Assembly (NCBI RefSeq): GCF_003429095.1
Contig: NZ_QVTE01000036.1
Location: 1-64,000 of the forward strand
Length of the DNA: 64,000 nt
From: Peribacillus saganii
Lineage (GTDB): Bacteria > Bacillota > Bacilli > Bacillales > DSM-1321
Reading direction: 5' to 3'
Position numbers and translations under genes: made by a program. How positions within the stretch are numbered: position 1 is the first letter of the stretch; the number at the start of each line of letters is the position of its first letter. Below the pieces are notes generated by a model. It was not told the DNA's origin. It ran no database searches and was given only the letters and a program-made list of their open reading frames with translations. Positions 36,997 through 47,685 of the stretch are shown here, piece after piece.

Positions 36997-37950
36997 TTAT
37001 TCATTTGGCAGCTTTCCTGTTTCTATATACCTTTTAATATGCTTGTCCATTTTCTTTTGGAAAGCTTTATCAACAGAAGGACTATACTCCCCCATTGATA
37101 TTACACCATCTTGAAAATCAAAATACAAATTTCCTGATTTTAATTCATTTTCATTGAATTTTTGGGCAGCCAATTCATAAAGGCTGTCGACATGCTGGAC
37201 AGTACTTGTCAAAACAGTCGATTCTCCGAGATCCTTCTGATCCGAGACAAACCCGATTGCATACAAACCTTTTTCCTTTATTTTTTCAATAACAGGAACA
37301 TTAAAGCCATCACCGGCCGGATATACTACGTCGACCCCATTCTTCATCATTTCATGCAGCATTTGGAGCGCTTTTTCAGAGTTGTCCCAGTTATTCACAT
37401 ATCGAATATCAACCTCTGCATTCTCAACCTGATACTCGGCTCCTTCATAAAAACCTTCCACCTCTGGCTGCCACTCAAAAGCCGCAATGACGCCCACTTT
37501 TTTTGTTTTTGACATTTCGGCAGCTACCATTCCTCCAAAAAAGCCCATCGCATTGGCTTCAAAGCGGAGGCTTGTGGTGTTCGGTTCCCTTGCATCCCCG
37601 TTAAAGCTAACAAAATGGATATTTTTATAATCACTTGCCAATTCATTAAAAATTTCCGAATAATCACTTCCATGACCAATAATTAAGTTGACGCCTTTTT
37701 CTTTAAAGTCTTTAACAGCCTGTTCTACAATAATATTAGAATTCATTCCTTCTTTATAGAAAACATCAATTCCGAAGTCCGACTGAATCTTCAGCAATCC
37801 TTTATAGCCTTCCGTTCCCCACACCTGATCATGGATGGTTTCAGGCACAAGCAGTCCCACTTTTTCAAGTTTCCCATTGTTCATTGGCTTTGCACAGCCG
37901 CCAAGCAACAAGATAAACACAATGAGAACTGCACCAAATTTCTTGAACAT
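36997..37950 (-). CDS. med: BMP-family lipoprotein Med
   Basis: Basic-membrane-protein-family lipoprotein; in B. subtilis Med promotes comK expression. The 317-aa protein has a lipoprotein signal with GGC (Cys19) and the periplasmic-binding fold (VGLLVPETIHDQVWGTEGYKG, NLIIGHGSDYSEIFNELA, GMVAAEMSKTKKVGVIAAF). The ATG at 37950 follows GAAGGAG; the open frame upstream adds 40 residues without a site. It forms an operon with comZ. Confidence 0.88.
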   Translation of the reverse strand: MFKKFGAVLIVFILLLGGCAKPMNNGKLEKVGLLVPETIHDQVWGTEGYKGLLKIQSDFGIDVFYKEGMNSNIIVEQAVKDFKEKGVNLIIGHGSDYSEIFNELASDYKNIHFVSFNGDAREPNTTSLRFEANAMGFFGGMVAAEMSKTKKVGVIAAFEWQPEVEGFYEGAEYQVENAEVDIRYVNNWDNSEKALQMLHEMMKNGVDVVYPAGDGFNVPVIEKIKEKGLYAIGFVSDQKDLGESTVLTSTVQHVDSLYELAAQKFNENELKSGNLYFDFQDGVISMGEYSPSVDKAFQKKMDKHIKRYIETGKLPNE

Positions 37951-38026
37951 GATCCGCAACTCCTTCAAAAATGCAACCTGTCCTTCAATTAGGATAACAG
38001 GTAATCGTTTCCCTTTCAAAAAGCAG

Positions 38027-38056
38027 GTAAAAAGACTCTCTTTTAAAAAAAGAGAG
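38027..38056 (-). terminator. Hairpin between yjaV and med
   Basis: CTCTCTTTT/AAAAGAGAG stem with a T-rich minus-strand tail; a likely terminator for yjaV. Confidence 0.65.
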
Positions 38057-38103
38057 AAATTTTCTTTCATTCTACTTGGATGAAATACGATTTAAAAAGC
38101 TAT

Positions 38104-38934
38104 TTATTCGTTCTTGCCATCTCTTAAGGAATCGAGGAACTGACGGTACTCTTTTTGAATCTGTATACCCTCTTCTGGTGTGGTTTTATTGCTGATTAAA
38201 TAGCAGTAGTCACCACTATTGATTTGCATGTCGCCAATTATACTTACACTGGAAAGCTGCTTTTCAGAAAACAGCTGTTTAGCGCACGTGAGCCACTGGT
38301 CCTTTTTTCGGCTTTTCACTATTATTCTTTCTTCCGGAACAGCCAGAATTTCGTTCAATTCGCTAAGAATATCTAAAATATGGACTGCATCATCAGTATA
38401 TTCTTCTTGAAATGCTTGGGCGACTGCTTGCGCTGATTTCCCTCTTATCCCTGCTTCAAATGACATGTTTTCAGGCTGAAATGGGCCATAGATGGTTGGC
38501 AAATAAATACATTTTTCAGCCACTTCTTCAAGCTTTTCTGCTAGTTCCTGTCCGAAAGAATCTTCTTTTCTTGAGTTACCTTGCATGATTGGCAAAAAAA
38601 ATAGAATTCGAGGCAGTTTTGTCCCCAGCAGTTTCCACTTCTGAACTAGTCTTTGTATTTCAGTATAAATATCACCGTATTTGCTGCCTTTCTTAATATA
38701 ATCATAGATGGAAATATAAATGATTGAATCTTCCGTAATTGAATCGAGCATGGTCAATTGTTCCAAATAAGAAAAGTTTGCATTTCTGCCAATTTCCATC
38801 ATTTTTTGCTCCACTTCATCCGCTAGGCTCCCATCAAGGGTTGTCCCGATTACTTCCAGTCCATCCTCCAATAGGAGCTTGCTAACGTGAAATCCAAGAA
38901 ATTCATAAGCACCTATTACAATCGCATCGGCCAT
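38104..38934 (-). CDS. yjaV: Rossmann-fold protein YjaV
   Basis: A 276-aa protein starting MADAIVIGAYEFLGFHVSKL, a Gly-rich loop of the NAD(P)-binding type (GAYEFLG), with a later IYLPTIYGPFQPE segment like extended SDR/epimerase proteins. The usual Y-x3-K pair is not obvious, so it may be non-catalytic. It occupies the yjaV position upstream of med. Function unknown. Confidence 0.7.
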   Translation of the reverse strand: MADAIVIGAYEFLGFHVSKLLLEDGLEVIGTTLDGSLADEVEQKMMEIGRNANFSYLEQLTMLDSITEDSIIYISIYDYIKKGSKYGDIYTEIQRLVQKWKLLGTKLPRILFFLPIMQGNSRKEDSFGQELAEKLEEVAEKCIYLPTIYGPFQPENMSFEAGIRGKSAQAVAQAFQEEYTDDAVHILDILSELNEILAVPEERIIVKSRKKDQWLTCAKQLFSEKQLSSVSIIGDMQINSGDYCYLISNKTTPEEGIQIQKEYRQFLDSLRDGKNE

Positions 38935-39029
38935 TGTATAACCTCCTGCGGTTCCTATCTTCAGGAACCTTTCTCTTTCTCGTCAGCTTTGCTGTATCGT
39001 ATGCATCAACTTTTGCGATTATCCTTACT

Positions 39030-39758
39030 TTATAAACTGTTTTCAAATTTCTTAAAAAAACGGGAGGCTTCCTCTGCTGTTTTATATCGTTTTTCGGGCA
39101 TCAAATATTGCATTTCAAATACTGTGCCTCTCTTTAAAGATCTCTGTTCCATTATTTTATAAAGCTGCACTGGAGCAGTTTCTCCTCCGCCGAAAATATG
39201 AATGATTTTTAAAGGGACATTTCCCCTCCATTCAATCCAATTCGAGTGATGTATCTTCTCTTCCATTTCCCTGATTTTAAGGCCATGGGCAGATGATGCT
39301 TCCTCGATCCACTTTTTATAAAAAACCCTGTTATGCTTTTCTTTTTCCATACTGGCCTTTAGAGAAAGAATGGGGTTTATAAATACGGCTGAACGAATGC
39401 TTCCGGGCAATAGCTCAATTAGTTTCAAAGCAGTCAAGGCACCCATCCCTTCTGCCAAAATATGAATTTTTTCATTTACAATCTCATTCCTCATAATGAA
39501 ATGATATAGGCACTGAGCCAAATAAGCTGCCTTGGAACTGCCCCAATTTGCTCCATACAGGTTGGACGAAAATAGTGTATATCCTTTCCTCTTTAAATGT
39601 TGGACGATTTGAAGCCTTCCTGGATGCCTGGACCAAAACGCGCCGCTGCTGTCGACATAATGGGTGCGATCTCCAAGGACAATAACAGAAAAACCACTTG
39701 GCTGACTTGGGTAATAGATTATATTCCATTGTCCGTCCATTTGAAATGTGCGTTCCAT
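39030..39758 (-). CDS. yjaU: Alpha/beta-hydrolase-fold protein YjaU
   Basis: A 242-aa protein with hydrolase-like features: FSVIVLGDRTHYVDSSG near the N-terminus and IHILAEGMGALTALKLIE at the nucleophile elbow. The usual G-x-S-x-G serine is replaced (A-E-G-M-G), so a classical esterase mechanism is doubtful. The ATG at 39758 follows AAAGGAG. Synteny gives the yjaU name. Confidence 0.6.
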   Translation of the reverse strand: MERTFQMDGQWNIIYYPSQPSGFSVIVLGDRTHYVDSSGAFWSRHPGRLQIVQHLKRKGYTLFSSNLYGANWGSSKAAYLAQCLYHFIMRNEIVNEKIHILAEGMGALTALKLIELLPGSIRSAVFINPILSLKASMEKEKHNRVFYKKWIEEASSAHGLKIREMEEKIHHSNWIEWRGNVPLKIIHIFGGGETAPVQLYKIMEQRSLKRGTVFEMQYLMPEKRYKTAEEASRFFKKFENSL

Positions 39759-39985
39759 TAGTAGTTGAACTCCTTTTTTGGTAATCCTCATATTAATGTA
39801 TGAAGGTTCTCCTTAAGAGAGAGGGATTTTGCCCACTTCCAATGATTTTTAGTATCACGCGGTAGATTTGACAGCTCTGTGAAGACAGAATTACTTGAAT
39901 TACAAAAAATACATGGAATTTTATTTTCTCCAATTTTTTTATGTGGTAATATAATAATGATTGCAAGGGAACGAGGTGATTATCG

Positions 39986-40174
39986 GTGAAGTATTTTTGG
40001 ACCTTTTTCTGGACCTTTTTATTAGTGCAAATGCTTACATATGTTGTAGGCTCGATGATTGGAGTAGATTTCAATCTTCAAACCGGTACTATTTTATCTG
40101 TTGTTACAACAATCTTAATTTTAATCATTCCGACTATTATTCCAAATGACCCTGTTCATAAAGGAAGTCACTAA
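39986..40174 (+). CDS. yjzD: YjzD-like small membrane protein (DUF2929)
   Basis: A 62-aa protein with two transmembrane helices (about 5-25 and 35-53), matching DUF2929/YjzD in length and position. The GTG at 39986 follows GAGGTG. A TATAAT at 39950-39955 may be its -10. Function unknown. Confidence 0.75.
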   Translation: MKYFWTFFWTFLLVQMLTYVVGSMIGVDFNLQTGTILSVVTTILILIIPTIIPNDPVHKGSH

Positions 40175-40177
40175 CGG

Positions 40178-40291
40178 AAAAGCGTGAGCGGCCTGCTTAG
40201 TAGAGGAAGAACGGTGTCGCCACATCCTGTGGCAACGCTGTTCTGACCCCTGTCGCGACACATCGCATGAAACAAAGCTGCTGAAGTGTCA
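40178..40291 (+). repeat. Dispersed modular repeat, copy 6
   Basis: Starts AAAAGCGTGAGCGGCCTG four bases after yjzD. It contains GAGGAAGAACGG and a GCCAC/GTGGC hairpin inside a larger AGAAC/GTTCT palindrome, and ends in an inverted fragment of the CAAAGCTG module (CATGAAACAAAGCTG). Confidence 0.8.
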
Positions 40292-40308
40292 ATTCATTAC
40301 TTTCACAT

Positions 40309-40344
40309 TAAAAACCTTGTCCAAAGAAGACAAGGTTTTTTTGC
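40309..40344. terminator. Bidirectional terminator between yjzD and clpB
   Basis: AACCTTGTC/GACAAGGTT with A and T runs on either side. Confidence 0.88.
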
Positions 40345-40350
40345 TGTTTT

Positions 40351-42957
40351 TTATGGCTTCTGGCTAATGATTATTTCTTCATTTTCCAATCCAATCATTA
40401 CCGTTCCGTTATCTTTAATATTTCCTGCAACAAGCTCTCTGGCTAATTTGGTTTCTATATGCTTTTGGAGGAATCGTTTTAGCGGCCGGGCACCATACAC
40501 CGGATCATAGCCATTCCTGGCAATATAATTGCGGGCATTCTCTTCCATGAGAAGAGTTATGTTTTTCTCCTTGAGCCTTTTTTGCAGCTCAAGAACCATT
40601 TTATCCACTATACGGCTAATTTCCCCTTGTGATAAAGGCTTGAATAGTACTATATCATCAATTCTATTCAAAAATTCAGGGCGGAAATGGTGCCTTAGCT
40701 CATAAAATACCTTATCTGCTGCTTCATTACTGATTCCTCCTTCGGAATTCCTTCCCTCAAGAAGGTGCCGGGAACCGATATTGGAAGTCATGATAATCAC
40801 GGTATTTTTACAATTGATGGTCCTGCCATGGGAGTCAGTAATCCTTCCCTCGTCAAGCATTTGCAGGAGGAGGTTAAACACCTCTGGATGCGCCTTTTCA
40901 ATCTCATCCAATAAGATGACCGAGTATGGCTGTCTTCTCACTGCTTCCGTGAGCTGACCTCCCTCTTCATAGCCAACATATCCGGGAGGGGCACCGATCA
41001 GGCGGGAAACTGAATGCTTTTCCATATATTCCGACATATCTATCCGAATGATATGCTCTTCACTGTCAAATAGGGATTCAGCCAGCGCTTTGACTAGCTC
41101 TGTTTTGCCAACCCCCGTTGGTCCTAGAAAGATGAATGAGCCAATTGGTTTATTCGGATCTTTAATTCCGGCACGTGCCCGCAATACGGCATCCGCTACA
41201 AGCTCAACAGCTTCATCCTGCCCGACAACACGCTTTCTAAGCGTACTAGCAAGCCGAAGCAGTTTCTCCCGCTCTCCTTCCACAAGCTTAACAACGGGGA
41301 TTCCAGTCCATCTTGCAACAATAGAGGCGATTTCCTCATCTGTTACTTCCTCTCGCAGCAGAGCCGAATCTGATCGTGCTTTTTCAATTTCTTCTTCCAT
41401 TTCTCGGAGTTCCCGTTCAATCAATGGTATTTTGCCGTGGCGAAGCTCAGCTGCACGGTTTAAATCATATTCGTTTTCGGCCTTTTCCAGCTCCCGGCGA
41501 AGACGTTCTAAATTTTCCCGTTTGTCCTGTACACTCTGAAGCGCAGCTTTTTCCATTTGCCATTGAGCTTTCATACTGTGTGCGCTATCACGCAAATCAC
41601 CAAGCTCTTTCTGTAAAGCTTTCAGCCGCTCTCTGCTTCGTTCATCAGATTCGTTATTCAAGGCTGCTTCTTCTATTTCGAGCTGCATCACTTTTCTTGT
41701 GATTTCATCCAGCTCGGTTGGCATAGAATCAATTTCCGTCCGGATCATTGCGCAGGCTTCATCGACAAGATCAATCGCTTTATCAGGGAGAAACCGTTCT
41801 GTGATATAGCGGTTCGATAAAACGGCAGCAGCTACAAGAGCCCTGTCATGGATACGTACTCCATGGTGAATCTCAAACCGTTCCTTCAGTCCTCTAAGAA
41901 CTGACACTGTGTCCTCAACATTCGGTTCCTGCACTAACACCTGCTGAAAACGCCTTTCAAGAGCAGCATCTTTTTCAATATATTGGCGGTATTCATCTAG
42001 GGTAGTCGCTCCAATACAATGAAGCTCTCCCCTGGCGAGCATTGGCTTCAGCATATTTCCAGCATCTAGAGCTCCATCCGTCCTGCCTGCGCCTACTATT
42101 GTATGAATCTCATCTATAAAGAGAATAATTCTCCCTTCACTTTTGCTGACCTCGGTCAAGACAGCCTTTAGCCGCTCCTCAAATTCCCCGCGAAATTTTG
42201 CCCCTGCAACAAGGGAACTCATATCCAGCGAGAAAATCGTTTTATCCTTCAGCCCATCTGGGACATCCTTTCTGACAATCCGTTGAGCCAAGCCTTCCAC
42301 GATAGCCGTTTTCCCAACCCCGGGCTCTCCAATGAGTACTGGATTGTTTTTCGTTTTTCTTGATAATATCCTGATGACGTTCCTTATTTCGGTGTCACGC
42401 CCAATAACGGGATCAAGTTTACCTGTTTTTACTTCTTCCACTAAGTCCCGGCCATATTTCTTTAATGCTTCATAAGTACTTTCAGGATTTTGGCTAGTCA
42501 CCCTTTGATTCCCCCTAATCTCCTTAATTATTTTGCTGGCAGCCTGATAAGTTAGCTTTTTTTTCTCCAGTTTTTTTGATACAGGATGTACTGTATCCTT
42601 TAAAACTGCAAGCAGAATATGTTCTACAGATAAATATTCATCATTCAAGTGATTTTTTTCTTTTTCAGCCCTTTCTAGCAGCTGATGCAGGGATTGTGAT
42701 ATATAAAGCTTGGGTTCGTTATTTTCCTCTATAGTAACTTCTGGCAGTTTTTTTAGTTCACTCTTTAAAAGGTCCTCCAGTTCGCCAGAAGGCAAGTTGA
42801 CTTCTGATATCAGCCTTATTAGCAACCCGTCGTTGTGCCGGATGAGCGCCTGCAATAAATGAAACTCTGTTAACAGTTGATGGCCATGTTTAAGAGCCTT
42901 TTTTTGAGAATGGACAAACGCCTCTTGCAATTTTCCAGTCATGTTTTCCATATCCAT
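40351..42957 (-). CDS. clpB: ClpB disaggregase
   Basis: AAA+ chaperone that extracts polypeptides from aggregates with DnaK. The 868-aa protein has an N-domain, NBD1 with Walker [14 protein letters not shown] (about 210), a coiled-coil middle domain (about 400-520, [20 protein letters not shown] onward), and NBD2 with [14 protein letters not shown] (about 610) and the C-terminal [10 protein letters not shown] block. It lacks a ClpP-binding loop tripeptide in the usual place. The ATG at 42957 is spaced from GGAGG; the ATG at 42972 contains that site. B. subtilis 168 lacks clpB, and a CtsR operator lies upstream. Confidence 0.96.
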   Translation of the reverse strand: MDMENMTGKLQEAFVHSQKKALKHGHQLLTEFHLLQALIRHNDGLLIRLISEVNLPSGELEDLLKSELKKLPEVTIEENNEPKLYISQSLHQLLERAEKEKNHLNDEYLSVEHILLAVLKDTVHPVSKKLEKKKLTYQAASKIIKEIRGNQRVTSQNPESTYEALKKYGRDLVEEVKTGKLDPVIGRDTEIRNVIRILSRKTKNNPVLIGEPGVGKTAIVEGLAQRIVRKDVPDGLKDKTIFSLDMSSLVAGAKFRGEFEERLKAVLTEVSKSEGRIILFIDEIHTIVGAGRTDGALDAGNMLKPMLARGELHCIGATTLDEYRQYIEKDAALERRFQQVLVQEPNVEDTVSVLRGLKERFEIHHGVRIHDRALVAAAVLSNRYITERFLPDKAIDLVDEACAMIRTEIDSMPTELDEITRKVMQLEIEEAALNNESDERSRERLKALQKELGDLRDSAHSMKAQWQMEKAALQSVQDKRENLERLRRELEKAENEYDLNRAAELRHGKIPLIERELREMEEEIEKARSDSALLREEVTDEEIASIVARWTGIPVVKLVEGEREKLLRLASTLRKRVVGQDEAVELVADAVLRARAGIKDPNKPIGSFIFLGPTGVGKTELVKALAESLFDSEEHIIRIDMSEYMEKHSVSRLIGAPPGYVGYEEGGQLTEAVRRQPYSVILLDEIEKAHPEVFNLLLQMLDEGRITDSHGRTINCKNTVIIMTSNIGSRHLLEGRNSEGGISNEAADKVFYELRHHFRPEFLNRIDDIVLFKPLSQGEISRIVDKMVLELQKRLKEKNITLLMEENARNYIARNGYDPVYGARPLKRFLQKHIETKLARELVAGNIKDNGTVMIGLENEEIIISQKP

Positions 42958-43018
42958 AATCATAGCCTCCATTAATTAATTTGATAGAGCCGTTTTCTCT
43001 ATAAAAAAGGAATGATTA

Positions 43019-43035
43019 TTTGACCTTTTTTGACC
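43019..43035 (-). promoter_or_regulatory. CtsR operator of clpB
   Basis: The minus strand reads GGTCAAA-AAA-GGTCAAA, a perfect heptad direct repeat with 3-bp spacing, the known CtsR recognition site of class III heat-shock genes. It lies directly downstream of the -10. Confidence 0.93.
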
Positions 43036-43042
43036 TTTTTAT

Positions 43043-43070
43043 ATTATACAATTTTTAACTATTTAGTAAA
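43043..43070 (-). promoter_or_regulatory. Sigma-A promoter of clpB
   Basis: TTTACT (43065-43070), 16 bases, TATAAT (43043-43048) on the minus strand, immediately upstream of the CtsR box. Confidence 0.7.
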
Positions 43071-43107
43071 GAAATATGTAGCATACTCCTCATTATTTTA
43101 GCCAATA

Positions 43108-43172
43108 AAAACAAAAAAACCTGTCTGTACAATTCTGATTCTCAATCAGTACATGTGCACAGCAAGGTTTTT
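43108..43172 (-). terminator. Complex terminator of yjzC
   Basis: Long imperfect stem AAAACCT ... AGGTTTT with inner CTGATT/AATCAG, ending in a T7 run on the minus strand. Confidence 0.65.
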
Positions 43173-43201
43173 CAGAAAAACATTTATTAGAAATACTTTA
43201 T

Positions 43202-43393
43202 TTAATCTAAATTTCGCTGCTGATGATGGTAAGTCCAAATCCGGTTATGATTAGTATTCTCCGGAAATCTGTCACCCGCACTTAATTTAACCATTTTAGG
43301 GCTTGAAACACTGCTTCCAGTCTCGCCAATTTCAATATAGACTCCATTATTTGGAGCCTTTTGGCCTGCTTTAAATTGATGATTTTGTCCCAT
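43202..43393 (-). CDS. yjzC: YjzC family small protein
   Basis: A 63-aa protein beginning MGQNHQFKAGQKAPNNGVYI, with the SPKMVKLSAGDRFPENTNHNR block, matching YjzC in length and position between yjzD and argF. The ATG at 43393 follows AGGAGGATG; the upstream frame adds 19 residues without support. Rich in Gly, Pro and Asn, no membrane segment. Function unknown. Confidence 0.82.
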   Translation of the reverse strand: MGQNHQFKAGQKAPNNGVYIEIGETGSSVSSPKMVKLSAGDRFPENTNHNRIWTYHHQQRNLD

Positions 43394-43550
43394 GTAAACA
43401 TCCTCCTCTACAACTGTACCCTTATTTTTACCTGAGGAGGGGATGTTCATGTAAGGAAAGCGTAAGGGTCCTTAAAAAAAGGAACATCGGCTACCGGCAC
43501 TTCCTATACCTTTACCCGCGCGCGAGCACATCCTTGTAAATCTTTCTTAT

Positions 43551-43585
43551 AATAAAAAAGTCTGTATGGCAGGTGCCATACAGAC
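43551..43585 (-). terminator. Terminator of the arginine operon
   Basis: Perfect 11-bp stem GTCTGTATGGC/GCCATACAGAC followed by T6 on the minus strand, 19 bases after argF. Confidence 0.95.
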
Positions 43586-43603
43586 CGATTTATCACTATC
43601 TTA

Positions 43604-44560
43604 TTAAGCCATCAAATCCACGAGGATTGCCTTTTGGGCATGAAGCCTATTTCCTGCCTGATGGAACACCGCTGAATGCGGCCCGTCAATGATTTCTGCT
43701 GTTACCTCTTCTTCCCTGTGGGCAGGAAGGCAGTGAAGGAAAATATAATCTTCCTTTGCATATTTTACAAGTTCACTGTTGATTTGGTAATCCTTAAAGG
43801 CCCTTAGGCGGACCTCATTTTCTGCCTCCTGGCCCATTGATGTCCAGACATCGGAATAAATAATATCGGCATTCTTAACGGCATCTTTAGGGTCGCGGAA
43901 TACTTCCGATTTACAGCCTGACTGTTCAGCAGCCTCCTTGGCAAGCTCTACGACCTGGCTATTTGGTTCGTAGCCTTCCGGACAGCCAACTGCAAAGTCC
44001 ATCCCTGTTTTCGCACAAGCCATCATAAGAGAATGAGCCATATTATTCCCATCCCCCACATAAGCCATCTTCAGCCCTTTAAGAGTTCCCTTAATTTCAT
44101 GGATTGTCAGTAAATCCGCCATCGCTTGGCATGGATGAGAGAGGTCAGTCAATCCATTAATGACCGGGATGCTGGCTTCTGCAGCCAACTCTGTTACCTT
44201 TTCATGTTCAAAAGTCCGGATCATAATCCCATCTACATATTGTGACAATACCTTAGCAGTATCAGAAACTGTTTCTCCCCTGCCGAGCTGGATATCATTG
44301 CTGCTTAAGAAAAGAGCATGGCCCCCGAGCTGCAGCATTCCAACTTCAAAGGATACCCTTGTACGGGTAGAGGACTTTTCAAAAATCATGCCAAGTGTTT
44401 TGCCTTGAAGAGGCTTGTATTGTTCGCCTAGTGAATGTGTAGCTTTAATTTGCTCAGCCAGCTTTAAAAGTTTAGTGATTTTTTCCCCTGATATATCTGT
44501 TATAGACAGAAAATCCTTCTGCTGAAGTATTTTGGCTGATGGAATTGCTGCAGTGGTCAT
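43604..44560 (-). CDS. argF: Ornithine carbamoyltransferase
   Basis: Makes citrulline from ornithine and carbamoyl phosphate. The 318-aa protein has the carbamoyl-phosphate motif STRTR (64-68), the [12 protein letters not shown] block and HCLPAH near residue 280. The ATG at 44560 overlaps the carB stop as ATGA. It is the last gene of the cluster, so its substrate supplier CarAB is made in stoichiometric coupling. Confidence 0.96.
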   Translation of the reverse strand: MTTAAIPSAKILQQKDFLSITDISGEKITKLLKLAEQIKATHSLGEQYKPLQGKTLGMIFEKSSTRTRVSFEVGMLQLGGHALFLSSNDIQLGRGETVSDTAKVLSQYVDGIMIRTFEHEKVTELAAEASIPVINGLTDLSHPCQAMADLLTIHEIKGTLKGLKMAYVGDGNNMAHSLMMACAKTGMDFAVGCPEGYEPNSQVVELAKEAAEQSGCKSEVFRDPKDAVKNADIIYSDVWTSMGQEAENEVRLRAFKDYQINSELVKYAKEDYIFLHCLPAHREEEVTAEIIDGPHSAVFHQAGNRLHAQKAILVDLMA

Positions 44561-47500
44561 ACGTACATCACGCCCTTTGGTTGTTTTTGCTGCCACTCCT
44601 GAAGAGGAAACACGTTTAGTTCCCCTGTGTGTACAGTTTGCAGGTAAGCCTCAAAGGTTTCCGGCTCTGAAAATGCAAGCAGGCGGTACTTTGCTGAAGT
44701 AAGGCGTAATTGCTTATCTTCCTCTGAATTCCCAAAGGCTAATACAATTGAACCATTGCCACCCTCAAGCCAGCCTTCAAAGTCCTGATTTTCAATATGC
44801 AGGCCTGCACTGGTTATCTGTTCCTGCATTGCCCCGGTTTTTTCAGCCGAGGATGCGGACATATATAAACCGGTTTTGCCTTGCCATTGTCTGCGGTGAC
44901 TGTGGAATACTTTAGCCATAGTCTCGTGTATTCCAACGCCAATAGCAATTCCTTCACCTGTCGATTTCATTTCCGGCCCAATTTTTGAATCCATCCCGCT
45001 TAGTGCAAAGGTAGAAAATACTGGATACTTAACGACTGTAAACGGAATTTCCTCCATAAGCCCTGTATGTGAGAAGATATTCGACACTGTATATTTCCCA
45101 AGCAATATTTTTGTCGCAATTTGGACGAGTGGCACACCGGTAATTTTGCTTATTATCGGTACGGTTCTGCTCGCTCTTGGGTTTACCTCAAGAACATAAA
45201 CAGTTTCACCATCAATGACAAACTGAATGTTCATTAACCCCTTGTAATCAATTTCACTGACGATTTTTTCAGAATACTGAACCAATTTTTCTTTTACTTC
45301 TGCTGAAAGTGTTTGTGCTGGCAGAATCGCCATGCTGTCGCCTGAATGCACACCGGCACGTTCTACATGCTCAGCAATCAGTGGAATATAGACATTCTTT
45401 CCATCTGCTACCAGATCAATTTCAGCTTCCTTAGCTGGGAGGTAAGAATCGATCAGAACCGGAAATGAAAGTTCGTTTCCGGTCTTTAATCTCGCAAGAA
45501 GGCTGGATTCATCCTTGAATATTTCCATTCCTTGTCCGCCAATTACGTAAGAAGGGCGCAGGAGGACTGGATAACCGATAGCATCCGCCTTTTCAAGCAG
45601 CTGTGATTCACTTTCCGCCATCGTACCAGGGATATGCGGGATGTTCAGCCTTTCCAGCAGCTGATAAAAACGTTCGCGATCTTCAAGCTGATCGACAGTA
45701 TCACAGGATGTACCAAGCAAGTTAACTCCAAGGGATTCCAATTGGTCAGCAAGATTTAGCGCTGTCTGGCCGCCAAATTGTACGATAACATCTGTAATTC
45801 CCTCAGCTTCAATCACATTCATGACGTACTCCAGGGTAAGAGGCTCAAAGTATAGACGATCAGCTGTTGCATAATCAGTGCTTACTGTTTCTGGATTATT
45901 ATTAATCAGAATGGTTTCAATGCCTTCTTGTTTCAGTGCATAAACACTGTGCACTGAGCAATAATCGAATTCAATCCCCTGGCCAATGCGTATTGGCCCG
46001 CTTCCTATAATCAGAACCTTTTGTTTATCTGATGCAATCTGCTCATTTTCTCCAAAATAAGTCGAATAAAAATAATTGGTAAACGAAGCGAATTCCGCAG
46101 CACAGGTATCAACAGTTTTATATACTGCACTTACTCCAAGGCTAATTCTGTGTTGGCGGACCTGCTCTTCTGTTACCTCCCAAACGGACGCTAAATAACG
46201 GTCCGAGAAGCCCTTTTCCTTATAGATCTGCATTTCCGCTTTGGAAACCTTGGATAAGCTTGAAGCGGCAATCTCTTTTTCAAGTGACACAAGTCCAGCA
46301 AAACAATGAAGATAAAAATAGTCAATTATAGTTGCTTCATGGATTGTCTTGGGAGTTACACCCCTTCTAAGAAGCTCAAATATTGTAAAGATCCTTTCAT
46401 CTGTAGCTTCTGTCATTAGCTTCCAAAGCTCTTCATCTGTTTTACTGCGAAGGGCAGGCAACTGCAGCCCTGCTGTTTTTAATTCCAGCGAATCGACTGC
46501 TTTTTGAAGGGCTCCTTCCAAATTACGGTGAAGGGCCATTACTTCACCTGTTGCCTTCATCTGCGTACCCAGTTTTCTATTTGCAGCAGTGAACTTATCA
46601 AACGGCCAGCGCGGGAATTTGACCGCAACATAGTCTAGTGCTGGTTCAAAGCTTGAATAGGTGCTTTGTGTAACTGGATTTTTCAGTTCAGATAAATGAT
46701 AGCCAACTGCAAGCTTTGCAGCAATACGGGCAATGGGATAACCTGTTGCCTTAGAAGCGAGCGCTGAGGAACGGCTCACACGCGGATTCACTTCTATCAA
46801 GTAATATTGCTTACTATTTGGGTCTAGTGCAAATTGAATATTGCAGCCGCCAATGATGCCAAGGGCGGAAATAATCTTAATAGATGCAGAGCGCAGCATA
46901 TGATATTCATCATCTGTAAGTGTCTGGGACGGTGCCACAACAATTGAATCACCGGTATGAATCCCAACCGGATCTATGTTTTCCATATTGCAGATAGTAA
47001 TACAGGTACCATTGCTGTCGCGCATTACTTCGTATTCAATTTCCTTATAGCCCGCAATGCTTCGTTCTATGAGGCACTGTGTAATCGGGCTTTCCTGGAG
47101 GCCGCCCCTGACAAGTTCCTTAAAGACATCCATTGTCTGTGCGATACCGCCGCCAGTGCCGCCAAGGGTATAAGCGGGGCGAACTATGATTGGAAAACCG
47201 ATCTTTTCAGCGAATTGTACAGCATCGCCTAGTGAATGGACAATTTTGCTTTCCGGAACTGGTTCATTGATCTCCATCATCAGTTCACGGAACAGCTCCC
47301 TGTCCTCCCCTTTTTTTATAGAGTCTATCGGTGTGCCAAGCAATTTCACCCCATATTTTTCAAGGGTGCCAGCCTCATGCAGCTGATAAGCAAGATTTAA
47401 GCCGGTCTGCCCGCCTAAAGTTGCCAATAAACCATCAGGCCGCTCCTTTTCAATAATTTTTTCCAGAACATCATGTGTGAGCGGTTCAAAATAAACGACA

Positions 47501-47685
47501 TCCGCATTTAAATCGTCTGTCATAATTGTTGCAGGGTTATTGTTCACTAGAACTACCTTATAGCCTTCCTCTTTTAAGGCCACACAGGCTTGTGTGCCTG
47601 CATAATCAAATTCTGCGGCCTGCCCGATTACTATTGGACCTGACCCGATGACTAGGATTGTTTTGATTGATTGATCTTTAGGCAT
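44557..47685 (-). CDS. carB: Carbamoyl-phosphate synthase large subunit (arginine-specific)
   Basis: Synthesises carbamoyl phosphate from bicarbonate, ATP and ammonia delivered by CarA. The 1042-aa protein shows two homologous ATP-grasp halves, each starting with an IGSGP motif: [19 protein letters not shown] at about 12-30 and [19 protein letters not shown] near residue 560. It is slightly shorter than the pyrimidine-linked PyrAB type, and location inside the arg operon marks it as arginine-specific. It overlaps carA by 8 bases and argF by 4. Confidence 0.96.
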   Translation of the reverse strand: MPKDQSIKTILVIGSGPIVIGQAAEFDYAGTQACVALKEEGYKVVLVNNNPATIMTDDLNADVVYFEPLTHDVLEKIIEKERPDGLLATLGGQTGLNLAYQLHEAGTLEKYGVKLLGTPIDSIKKGEDRELFRELMMEINEPVPESKIVHSLGDAVQFAEKIGFPIIVRPAYTLGGTGGGIAQTMDVFKELVRGGLQESPITQCLIERSIAGYKEIEYEVMRDSNGTCITICNMENIDPVGIHTGDSIVVAPSQTLTDDEYHMLRSASIKIISALGIIGGCNIQFALDPNSKQYYLIEVNPRVSRSSALASKATGYPIARIAAKLAVGYHLSELKNPVTQSTYSSFEPALDYVAVKFPRWPFDKFTAANRKLGTQMKATGEVMALHRNLEGALQKAVDSLELKTAGLQLPALRSKTDEELWKLMTEATDERIFTIFELLRRGVTPKTIHEATIIDYFYLHCFAGLVSLEKEIAASSLSKVSKAEMQIYKEKGFSDRYLASVWEVTEEQVRQHRISLGVSAVYKTVDTCAAEFASFTNYFYSTYFGENEQIASDKQKVLIIGSGPIRIGQGIEFDYCSVHSVYALKQEGIETILINNNPETVSTDYATADRLYFEPLTLEYVMNVIEAEGITDVIVQFGGQTALNLADQLESLGVNLLGTSCDTVDQLEDRERFYQLLERLNIPHIPGTMAESESQLLEKADAIGYPVLLRPSYVIGGQGMEIFKDESSLLARLKTGNELSFPVLIDSYLPAKEAEIDLVADGKNVYIPLIAEHVERAGVHSGDSMAILPAQTLSAEVKEKLVQYSEKIVSEIDYKGLMNIQFVIDGETVYVLEVNPRASRTVPIISKITGVPLVQIATKILLGKYTVSNIFSHTGLMEEIPFTVVKYPVFSTFALSGMDSKIGPEMKSTGEGIAIGVGIHETMAKVFHSHRRQWQGKTGLYMSASSAEKTGAMQEQITSAGLHIENQDFEGWLEGGNGSIVLAFGNSEEDKQLRLTSAKYRLLAFSEPETFEAYLQTVHTGELNVFPLQEWQQKQPKGVMYV

